DNA of 38,068 nt from assembly GCA_902795095.1 (NCBI GenBank), contig CADBKB010000001.1, positions 1 through 38,068 of the forward strand. The letters are read 5' to 3'. Under the pieces are notes generated by a model. The model ran no database searches, was not told the DNA's origin, and was given only the letters and a program-made list of their open reading frames with translations. Shown piece by piece: positions 31,720 through 38,068 of the stretch (position 1 is its first letter; each line of letters opens with the position of its first letter). The position numbers and the translations under genes were made by a program. The DNA is from Oscillospiraceae bacterium. GTDB lineage: Bacteria > Bacillota_A > Clostridia > Oscillospirales > Oscillospiraceae.

Positions 31720-32283
31720 ATGAGAAAAAAGCTGGATCTGACAGAGGGTATCTTCCCCATGCCGGTGCTGATGGTCGCCACCTATAACGACGATGGCAGC
31801 GTCAATGTGATGAACGCCGCCTGGGGCACCATGCAGGAGCGCGGAACCGTGGCCCTCAACCTGACCGAAACCCACAAAACCGTGAAGAATATCAAGGCGC
31901 GCGGGGCCTTCACGGTCAGCATCGCCGACGCCGCCCATGTGGTCGAGGCGGATTACTTCGGCGTTGTCTCGGGCAACCGGGAGGCAAAGAAATTTGAAAA
32001 AAGCGGCCTCACCGCGCAAAAATCCGAGCTGGTGGACGCGCCGATCATCCTGGAATTCCCCCTGTGCCTGGAGTGTGAGTTCCTTGAGTATCAGGACGGC
32101 GACTACGGCGTGGGCGTCATCGGCAAGGTCGTGCGCATCACCGCGGACGAGGGCGTCATGGACGGCGAGCGTGTGGATATGACCAAGGTGGACGCCATCG
32201 CCTTCGACCCTTATACCCACGGCTATTATCGTGTGGCCGAGCGGGTGGGGGAGGCCTTCAAGGACGGCCTCAAGCTGAAGTAA
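31720..32283 (+). CDS. Flavin reductase family protein
   Basis: This 187-residue protein has the split-barrel FMN-binding fold of the flavin reductase family. Segments MPVLMVATYNDDGSVNVMNAAWGTMQE, LNLTETHKTVKNIKARGAFTVSIA and ADYFGVVSGNREAKKFEKSGLT are typical of the group found in anaerobes. The substrate may be free flavin or the protein may be a small redox flavoprotein; this cannot be decided. The ATG follows AAGAGG. A strong terminator lies 10 bases after the stop. Confidence 0.9.
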   Translation: MRKKLDLTEGIFPMPVLMVATYNDDGSVNVMNAAWGTMQERGTVALNLTETHKTVKNIKARGAFTVSIADAAHVVEADYFGVVSGNREAKKFEKSGLTAQKSELVDAPIILEFPLCLECEFLEYQDGDYGVGVIGKVVRITADEGVMDGERVDMTKVDAIAFDPYTHGYYRVAERVGEAFKDGLKLK

Positions 32284-32293
32284 CGGCGCATAC

Positions 32294-32339
32294 GCGGGCC
32301 CCGGACGTCGGATCGATGTCCGGGGCCCGCTGTTCTTTT
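32294..32339 (+). terminator. Terminator after the flavin reductase gene
   Basis: GCGGGCCCCGGAC (32294-32306) pairs perfectly with GTCCGGGGCCCGC (32318-32330), followed by TGTTCTTTT. Confidence 0.85.
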
Positions 32340-32379
32340 CGCCGGGCGCGAGAGAAAACGGATGCGCTGCAGGCGCAGC

Positions 32380-32408
32380 TTGCATAATGCCGTAAGTTAT
32401 GGTATGTT
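32380..32408 (+). promoter_or_regulatory. Probable promoter for the SDR-metallopeptidase-polymerase genes
   Basis: TTGCAT (32380-32385), 17 bases, TATGTT (32403-32408), about 30 bases before the SDR start. Confidence 0.5.
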
Positions 32409-32438
32409 GAACATAGGAAAAGTGAAAGGATGAGCGCC

Positions 32439-33212
32439 ATGAAAACAGCCTTGATCACCGGGGCGACCTCCGGGATCGGCATGGAGTTTGCCAAAGCCCT
32501 GGCAGCGGAGGGCTGCCGTCTGATCCTGACGGGCAGAAGAACGCAGCGGCTGCAGCAGCTGCGCGACAGCTTGCCCACGGAATGCAGGATCATCACCGCG
32601 GATCTGGCCGATGAGGCCCAGTGCCGGCGGCTGCTGGACGAGGTGGCCGACGAGCGGATAGATATTTTTATCAACAACGCCGGCTTCGGGGCTGTGGGGA
32701 GCTTTCTCGAGACGGATACGGAGCGGGAGCTGTCAATGGTCCGGGTCAATGATATTGCCATGCACATCCTGTTCAAGGAGATGCTGCGCGCGATGCACGC
32801 CCGGGGCGCCGGTTCGATCCTGAATGTGGCCTCCTCCGCCGGCCTTCTGCCGGGCGGGCCGTACATGGCGGCCTATTACGCGTCCAAGGCCTATGTGGTC
32901 TCGCTGACGAAGGCGGTGGCCACAGAGCTCCGGGAGCAGGGCAGCGGCGTGTATGTGGGATGCCTGTGTCCCGGGCCCGTGGACACAGAATTCAACGACA
33001 ACGCGGACGTGGTGTTCTCCCTGCCCGGCATCTCCGCGGCCCGGTGCGTCGCGGAGTGTCTGGCGGGAATGAAGAAGCGGAAGACCGTCATCGTTCCCAC
33101 CCTGCGGATGAAGCTGGCGGTGTTTTCCCGCCGGCTGGTGCCGGATGGGATGATGCTGCGGATCACCGGGCGGCAGCAGAAGAAAAAGTGCCGGGAGGAC
33201 GCGCAGCGATGA
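32439..33212 (+). CDS. Short-chain dehydrogenase/reductase (SDR)
   Basis: This 257-residue classical SDR has the NAD(P) motif ALITGATSGIGMEFAKALAAEG (T-G-x-x-x-G-x-G), the arginine-rich LILTGRRTQRL that favours NADP(H), the structural NNAG in FINNAGFGAVG, the serine in NVASSAG, and the YYASK catalytic motif. The substrate is unknown. The start at 32439 is preferred because AAAGGA is 8 bases upstream; the ATG at 32430 overlaps that site. The C-terminus is basic. It overlaps the next gene by 4 bases (ATGA), so the two are probably coupled. Confidence 0.9.
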   Translation: MKTALITGATSGIGMEFAKALAAEGCRLILTGRRTQRLQQLRDSLPTECRIITADLADEAQCRRLLDEVADERIDIFINNAGFGAVGSFLETDTERELSMVRVNDIAMHILFKEMLRAMHARGAGSILNVASSAGLLPGGPYMAAYYASKAYVVSLTKAVATELREQGSGVYVGCLCPGPVDTEFNDNADVVFSLPGISAARCVAECLAGMKKRKTVIVPTLRMKLAVFSRRLVPDGMMLRITGRQQKKKCREDAQR

Positions 33213-33586
33213 TCGGCCTCGACGAATACCGCCGCATCGTCGCCGAGCTGCTGGACGAGCTGCCCGCGGAGTTCTTTCGGGAGCTGTCCGGCGGCGTGAT
33301 CGTGTCGGAGGCGACGGTGATCCCGGACTATGCCCGCGGGCCGGATCTGTACACCATGGGTCAGTATCAGGTCAGCGCCGGCATGCGGCAGATCGTTCTG
33401 TTCAAGGGCTCCTTTGACCGGGTCTATCCCGGGGCGGACGCCGGGGAGGCCCGCACGCTGCTGCGGGGCATCCTGCGCCACGAATTCCGGCACCATCTGG
33501 AATATCTTGGAGGCATCCATAATTCCTCCTCCCTGGAGGCGGAGGACCGGCGGCAGAAGATGGCGTATCTCGCCGGCCGCCCGTAG
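33209..33586 (+). CDS. Small zincin-like metallopeptidase
   Basis: This 125-residue protein carries HEFRHHLE, an H-E-x-x-H zinc motif, in ILRHEFRHHLEYLGGIHN, and the short N-terminal fold (EYRRIVAELLDELPAEFFRELSGGVIV) of the minimal zincin family that is widespread in bacteria. There is no signal peptide, so it is cytosolic. Its substrate is unknown. It starts inside the SDR stop (ATGA) and is followed 25 bases later by the polymerase gene, so three unrelated-looking enzymes share a transcript. Confidence 0.85.
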   Translation: MIGLDEYRRIVAELLDELPAEFFRELSGGVIVSEATVIPDYARGPDLYTMGQYQVSAGMRQIVLFKGSFDRVYPGADAGEARTLLRGILRHEFRHHLEYLGGIHNSSSLEAEDRRQKMAYLAGRP

Positions 33587-33611
33587 CGAGGATCCGAAAG
33601 GGGGCGGCGGC

Positions 33612-34868
33612 ATGCGAAAGCTCATATTTCATGTGGACGTGAACAGCGCGTATCTGAGCTGGGAGGCGACCCGGCGCGTGCGCCGCGGAGAGCCGGATCT
33701 GCGGCTGATCCCCTCGGCCATCGGCGGGGACCGGAGCAAGCGCACCGGCATCATCCTGGCAAAATCCATCCCTGCGAAGAAATACAACATCACCACCGGC
33801 GAGCCCGTGGGGCTGGCGCTGCGAAAGTGCCCGGACCTGGTGCTGGCGAAGCCGGATTTCAAGCTCTATGTGCAGTGCTCCCGGGCGTTTATCGCCGTGT
33901 GCCGGCGCTATGCGCCGGTGGTGGAGCAGGTGTCCATCGACGAGTGCTTCTGCGATTTCAACAATACCGAGCGCATCTATCCGGATCCTCTGGAGCTGGC
34001 TTACCGGATCAAGGAGGAGATCCGGGAAACGCTGGGCTTCACGGTAAATGTCGGCGTCAGCGAGAACAAGCTGCTGGCCAAGATGGCCAGCGATTTCGAG
34101 AAGCCGGACCGGGTCCATACCCTCTATCCCGACGAGATCGCCGAAAAAATGTGGCCCCTGCCTGTGGGAGAGCTGTTCACCGTCGGCAAGGCCACGGCGG
34201 AACGGCTGAAGCAGGCCCGGATCGAAACCATCGGCGCGCTGGCCCACACGCAGGAGCAGACCCTGGAGCGGATGTTCGGCCAGAAAATGGGACGGCACCT
34301 GCACCGCTATGCCAACGGGATCGATCCGTCGCCGGTGCTGGCGGAGCCTGAGGAGGCCAAGGGCTACAGCATCTCCACCACTCTGGAGGACGATGTGGAG
34401 GACCGCGAGACCGCCCACCGCATCCTGCTGGCCCTGGCAGACAGCGTGAGCGCCCGGATGCGGGCCGACGGCTGCAGGGCATTCTGCGTGGCGGTGACCA
34501 TCCGCAGCAACGACTTTAAAAACAAATCCCATCAGAGAAAGCTCAAGGCGCCGACGGATGTGACCAACGACATTTATGCCGTTGCAAAGCAGCTGTTTGC
34601 CGAGCTCTGGAACGGAAAAACACCCCTGCGCCTGCTGGGGATCGCCCTGACGGATCTGACGAAGCAGGACTACGCCCAGCTCTCCCTGTTCCGGGAGGAG
34701 ACGGAGAAAAAGACCCGGTCGGAGAAGCTGGACCGGGCCGTGGACGAGCTTCGCTCCAAATATGGCCGCGGCGCCATCCGGCGCGGGGTCCTGCTGCAGG
34801 ACGCGCGCGAGGTCGGCAAAAAATATGAGGCCCAGATGGAGAGCGAGGACGGCGGGCAGGAGGAATAA
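33612..34868 (+). CDS. dinB: DNA polymerase IV-like, Y-family translesion polymerase
   Basis: Y-family polymerases copy past damaged bases with low fidelity. The 418-residue protein has the catalytic VDVNSAYLSWEA (Asp at residue 9, Tyr as probable steric gate), YAPVVEQVSIDECFCDFN with the second carboxylate pair, VNVGVSENKLLAKMASDFEKPD, a helix-hairpin-helix region near LFTVGKATAERLKQARIETIG, and a little-finger domain. The C-terminal residues QLSLFREE resemble a clamp-binding motif (Q-L-S-L-F). The NSAYLSWE opening is of the clostridial type rather than the E. coli DinB opening (MDAFFASVE). The ATG follows AAAGGGGGC. The length is normal. Confidence 0.92.
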   Translation: MRKLIFHVDVNSAYLSWEATRRVRRGEPDLRLIPSAIGGDRSKRTGIILAKSIPAKKYNITTGEPVGLALRKCPDLVLAKPDFKLYVQCSRAFIAVCRRYAPVVEQVSIDECFCDFNNTERIYPDPLELAYRIKEEIRETLGFTVNVGVSENKLLAKMASDFEKPDRVHTLYPDEIAEKMWPLPVGELFTVGKATAERLKQARIETIGALAHTQEQTLERMFGQKMGRHLHRYANGIDPSPVLAEPEEAKGYSISTTLEDDVEDRETAHRILLALADSVSARMRADGCRAFCVAVTIRSNDFKNKSHQRKLKAPTDVTNDIYAVAKQLFAELWNGKTPLRLLGIALTDLTKQDYAQLSLFREETEKKTRSEKLDRAVDELRSKYGRGAIRRGVLLQDAREVGKKYEAQMESEDGGQEE

Positions 34869-34918
34869 CAGCCTGTTTTCGGCCCGGCGGCCGGGGAGCG
34901 GCGGAAAGAAGGAAGCAT

Positions 34919-35596
34919 ATGAAATACGGCGAAACACTTTTTGATATCCTCTATCTCCTGCTGGCGGTGATCGGCGGGATCGTGATCGCGCGCAGAGCCC
35001 GGAGCAGGGCGGAGAAGCTGATGGGCCTGGCGGTACTTGTTCTCGGCCTCGGGGACGCATTTCACCTGGTCCCGCGGATGATCCGCTACTTCTCTTCCGC
35101 CGAGCTCACCGCGGCTCTGGGCCTCGGCAAGCTGGTGACGTCCGTCACCATGACCGGCTTCTACGTTTGCATGTATTACATCTGGCTGGAGGTGTACGGC
35201 GAGGCGGAGGACCGGCGGATCACCGCCGCGGTGTGGGCGCTGGCGGTCCTGCGCGCGGCGCTGTGCCTCTTTCCGCAGAACGGCTGGCTCGAAAACAGCA
35301 GCCCTCTCGGCTGGGCCGTGGCGCGGAACCTGCCCTTCATCGCCCTCGGGGGCGTCATCGTCCTGCTGTATTATCGCAGGCGCGGCGCCGTTGCACCCTT
35401 CCGCCGGATCTGGCTGTATGTGACGCTGTCGTTCCTGTTCTATATCCCCGTCGCCGTGGGCGCGGGGGCGGCGCCGATGCTCGGCATGCTGATGCTGCCG
35501 AAGACGGTGTGCTATATCCTTCTGATCGTGATCTTTCTCCGGTGGACCCTCCGCAATGTCCCGCCTGCCGGGACATCACACCAAAACCGCGGATAA
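34919..35596 (+). CDS. Polytopic membrane protein of unknown function
   Basis: This 225-residue protein has about seven predicted membrane helices with short loops: ILYLLLAVIGGIVIA near the start, then LMGLAVLVLGLGDAFHLVP, VTMTGFYVCMYYIWLEVYG, and further helices to residue 212. I recognise no family. A conserved-looking H-L-V-P-R and a Tyr-rich helix may line a pore or ligand site, but this is speculation. It follows AGAAGGAAG, 50 bases after the polymerase gene, and ends at a bidirectional terminator. Confidence 0.75.
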   Translation: MKYGETLFDILYLLLAVIGGIVIARRARSRAEKLMGLAVLVLGLGDAFHLVPRMIRYFSSAELTAALGLGKLVTSVTMTGFYVCMYYIWLEVYGEAEDRRITAAVWALAVLRAALCLFPQNGWLENSSPLGWAVARNLPFIALGGVIVLLYYRRRGAVAPFRRIWLYVTLSFLFYIPVAVGAGAAPMLGMLMLPKTVCYILLIVIFLRWTLRNVPPAGTSHQNRG

Positions 35597-35603
35597 AGAT
35601 CAA

Positions 35604-35637
35604 GCAGCCCCGGCCGGATGGCCGGGGCTGCAGTTTT
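35604..35637. terminator. Terminator between convergent genes
   Basis: GCAGCCCCGGCC (35604-35615) pairs perfectly with GGCCGGGGCTGC (35620-35631) around GGAT, followed by AGTTTT. It lies between the membrane-protein stop (35596) and the protease stop (35649) and probably serves both. Confidence 0.8.
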
Positions 35638-35648
35638 ATGGGGACAGG

Positions 35649-38068
35649 TTACTTTTCAATGTCGCGCCACAGGAAGGTGACGATGTGGGCACGGGTGCAG
35701 TTGCTGTTCGGCGCAAATGTGGTGGGGCTCATACCGTTGGTAACGCCCGCATCCACCGCCCATTCCACGGCGCCGGCGTAGTAGGCGGACGCGCTGACGT
35801 CGGTGAAGCTGTCCTTCGACGCGGCTTCGGGCTCACCCTCCATCCGCCACAGGAAGGTGACGATCTGGGCGCGGGTGCAGGTCAGAGTCGGGCTGAAGGT
35901 CGTCGGGCTGGTGCCGTTGGTGATGCCCTGCTCCACTGCCCAGAGCACGGCCTTGCCGTACCAGCTGTCCACCTTGACGTCGGTGAAGGGGCAGAGCTCG
36001 GATGTGGGCTCGGGGCAGCCCTTGGCGCGCCAGAGGAAGGTGACCGCCTCGGCGCGGGTGCAGGCCTTGCCGGGGCTGAAGGTCGTCGCGCTGGTGCCGT
36101 TGGTGATGCCCTTGGTCACCGCCCAGTCGATGGGCGCATGGCTCCAGCTCTTCGGCGAACGGTCCACATCGGTAAAGTCGATGGAGGGGCAGTTCTCCGG
36201 GGCGGCGGGGATGACCTCGGACTGCTCCAGAGTACAGATCGCGCAGGTGCGCACCCGCTCGCCGTCCGTCAGGCAGGTGGGCTCTACGGTGATCTCCCAA
36301 TCGCTCCAGTCGTGCTCGTGCTCGATGGCCACAAGCTCGCTGGTCTCGTTGGTGGCATAGTCCATGGCGCCCAGGTAGAAGGCCACCTGGTCACCGACAT
36401 GGATGGTGACGGTATGGGTTTCGCCGGGATCGGCGTCGGTGAAGAGCACCGGATCAGCCAGATCGTTGCCCTCCGTATCCACGGCATAGACGCCGGCAAG
36501 ATACTGATTGTCCGAAACGGTCACGGTGACGTCGCCGGTTTCCGGGTCATACTCATAGGCGTCGAATACCGGTGCCGCGCCGTCCACCACGCAGGGGACG
36601 GTGTAGACAAGATACTGCGCGCCCTTCTCGGGCAGCTCCTCCGGCGTCATGGCGCCGAGGGCGTCCTCGCCGTAGGGGTAATTGGCATAGAATTCAAGCA
36701 CGACCCGGGTGTCGTCCGCCACGGGCACGGGCTCGTCGCCGGAGTAGATATCCGTGCCGTCAAACAGGAAGTAGGCGTAGCTGCTCCAGCCCTCCTCGTC
36801 GTCGTAATAGGTCTTCTGGCAGAAGGGGGTATCGTCCACAGCGTAGATCTCGCCGGTTTCGGCGTTGCGGGCAAGCATAATGATGTGCCGCGCGTTGCGG
36901 ATGATGGAGAGCACCACGTACAGGGCGGCGGCATTGGCGCATTCGGGGTTGTTGGAAACGGCGATGCGCGCATCGCTGAATTCATCGGCCTCAAGCTCGC
37001 CGAGGGGGCTGTCGCCGGCATAGAGCACCGGGTTGAACTCCTCGTCCACAAGATACGCCTCCGTGGGCACCGTGTCGATCTCCCAGTCGACATAATCGGC
37101 GAATTCCTCCCGCTGATCCGCGCTCAGCGCCATCACATCGCGCCAGTCGCGGGTTTCCAGGATCGGAGCCGAGGTCCAGTCACCGTAGAAGGCGAGGAAG
37201 GTGACATGCTGGGTCAAGTCGCCGTCCACATCCTCAAAGTACACATAGCCGTCGATGAAGGCGCCGTTTTCGAAGCAGGAATCCAGATATTCATACTTCG
37301 TCCCATCGGTGAGGGTGATCGTGACTGTGACGGTTTTTTTCTCGCCGGGCGCCAGGGTGACAGACTCCGGCGCGTCCATGGTGTATTCCACGTCCTCCTC
37401 CAGAAGGACAGGCTCCAGGGTGTTGTAGAGATGATAGTCGGGGTCGTCCTCGGTGCCGAAGTTGGCCCCTGTGACGCCGTCGGTCAGCACGTCCGCGCGG
37501 ATCGCATAGGTCCGCTGGACGTCGTCGGTGTTTTCCAGCTCCGCCTGAATGGTATATACGCCGGTTTTCTCCGGATCGTCGCCCAGCTCCGCCAGAGGAT
37601 CGTCAATGGAGAGGGTGGCGAGGTACGCCGAAGCCAGATCGATGAGGCCTGCGCCCTGCTGCCGCGGGCTGTAGGGAACATAGTAATCGTTCCCGTCCTC
37701 GTCGGTGTCGGCGTAGGCGATCAGCGGGTAGGCGGTGGTGAGGGTGCGATTGCGGACCAGCGCGGCGGCCTCCGCCTTGCTGAGCTCAGGGTTATCCGCG
37801 CACACCGCTTCCAGCAGGGCGGCGTAGCCGCCGGAGACGTTCGGGGCAGACATGGATGTGCCGGACTGGACCTCATATTGATCCTTGGTGCCGGAGAGGA
37901 CGGAATAGTCCACTCTCTCCTCCCCCCGGACCCAGCGGGGCTCCGGGGAGGGGGTGATCACCAACGGCGTGGAGGTGGGGGCCGGCGTGGGCTCCGGCGT
38001 AGCCGTGGCAGGCACCGGGGTGGGCGCCGCCGTGGGGACTGCCGTCGCCTCCGGGACAGGGGCCGACG
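35649..38068 (-). CDS. Cell-envelope subtilisin-like (S8) protease with three SLH repeats, N-terminal part outside the window
   Basis: About 806 residues are visible; the gene continues past the right edge, so the Asp and His of the triad are not seen. The catalytic serine is in SGTSMSAPNVSGG (codon 37854-37856). Just before it, the window edge starts inside a Pro/Thr/Ala-rich linker (about 45 residues: VPEATAVPTAAPTPVP, then further P-T pairs), followed by RWVRGEERVDYSVLSGTKDQYEVQ. After the protease comes a lactocepin/C5a-peptidase-like Fn3 domain (VTLAPGEKKTVTVTITL, FIDGYVYFED, TFLAFYGDW), then further beta domains, and three SLH repeats at the end (about 36190-35652) with CTRAEAVTFLWR, CTRAQIVTFLWR and CTRAHIVTFLWR. 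It is likely to be anchored to the cell-wall polymer and cut external proteins. Confidence 0.88.
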   Translation of the reverse strand, partial: SAPVPEATAVPTAAPTPVPATATPEPTPAPTSTPLVITPSPEPRWVRGEERVDYSVLSGTKDQYEVQSGTSMSAPNVSGGYAALLEAVCADNPELSKAEAAALVRNRTLTTAYPLIAYADTDEDGNDYYVPYSPRQQGAGLIDLASAYLATLSIDDPLAELGDDPEKTGVYTIQAELENTDDVQRTYAIRADVLTDGVTGANFGTEDDPDYHLYNTLEPVLLEEDVEYTMDAPESVTLAPGEKKTVTVTITLTDGTKYEYLDSCFENGAFIDGYVYFEDVDGDLTQHVTFLAFYGDWTSAPILETRDWRDVMALSADQREEFADYVDWEIDTVPTEAYLVDEEFNPVLYAGDSPLGELEADEFSDARIAVSNNPECANAAALYVVLSIIRNARHIIMLARNAETGEIYAVDDTPFCQKTYYDDEEGWSSYAYFLFDGTDIYSGDEPVPVADDTRVVLEFYANYPYGEDALGAMTPEELPEKGAQYLVYTVPCVVDGAAPVFDAYEYDPETGDVTVTVSDNQYLAGVYAVDTEGNDLADPVLFTDADPGETHTVTIHVGDQVAFYLGAMDYATNETSELVAIEHEHDWSDWEITVEPTCLTDGERVRTCAICTLEQSEVIPAAPENCPSIDFTDVDRSPKSWSHAPIDWAVTKGITNGTSATTFSPGKACTRAEAVTFLWRAKGCPEPTSELCPFTDVKVDSWYGKAVLWAVEQGITNGTSPTTFSPTLTCTRAQIVTFLWRMEGEPEAASKDSFTDVSASAYYAGAVEWAVDAGVTNGMSPTTFAPNSNCTRAHIVTFLWRDIEK

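Overview
The window looks like the chromosome of a GC-rich, Gram-positive, endospore-forming member of the Clostridia, probably in the Oscillospiraceae/Ruminococcaceae area. The placement is inference. It rests on a sporulation gene at the left edge (spoIIR), a SpoVD-like penicillin-binding protein with PASTA domains, a MurE with the meso-diaminopimelate motif DNPR, several S-layer-homology (SLH) exoproteins of the clostridial CTR-A/G-Q type, YitT, DUF378 and TrpR-like YerC genes, tRNA genes with encoded CCA, and strong sigma-A type promoters. I saw no phage, transposon, CRISPR array or plasmid gene, so this reads as core chromosome with a few accessory surface-protein genes.

Layout. 1-2653 (minus): a DUF1015 gene, ispE (isoprenoid precursor kinase) and the 5' part of spoIIR. 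2816-3950 (plus): a DUF378 membrane protein and a conserved cysteine-containing protein of unknown function. 3990-7151 (minus): two tandem secreted SLH proteins, one combining BspA-type leucine-rich repeats, SLH repeats and a C-type-lectin-like domain. 7327-8472 (minus): a DUF362/ferredoxin protein. 8642-13234 (plus): an LCP cell-wall ligase, glutamyl-Q tRNA(Asp) synthetase and the two subunits of an NfnAB-type transhydrogenase. 13564-27780 (plus): a nearly complete dcw (division and cell wall) cluster, in the order mraZ-rsmH-ftsL-spoVD/ftsI-murE-murF-mraY-ftsW/spoVE-murG-murA-divIB/ftsQ-ftsZ, with murD missing from its usual place. 27921-29839: yerC, a SAM methyltransferase and hslO (Hsp33). 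29924-30384: five tRNA genes (Val, Asp, Phe, Gly, Cys) behind a consensus promoter. 30647-35596: yitT (minus), a flavin reductase, then an SDR, a small zincin metallopeptidase, a Y-family polymerase and a membrane protein. 35649-38068 (minus): the C-terminal part of a large subtilisin-type cell-envelope protease with three SLH repeats, running off the right edge.

How the genes work together. The dcw cluster supplies lipid II (MurE, MurF, MraY, MurG, with MurA at the committed step) and the division machine (FtsZ, FtsL, DivIB, FtsW, PBP). MraZ probably represses the cluster through a row of 10-bp-spaced repeats just upstream of its own gene. LCP ligase and SLH proteins are other envelope functions nearby.

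The most unusual signals are regulatory or architectural. They are: a hairpin that buries the murA ribosome-binding site; a hairpin plus a duplicated 11-mer in front of spoVD; a terminator whose T-run abuts the spoIIR start codon; acidic insertions in both the PBP and DivIB; a Pro/Thr-rich insertion next to the catalytic serine of the subtilisin-like protease; and an invariant cysteine in all nine SLH repeats. I did not find clear evidence of a wholly new multi-gene system.
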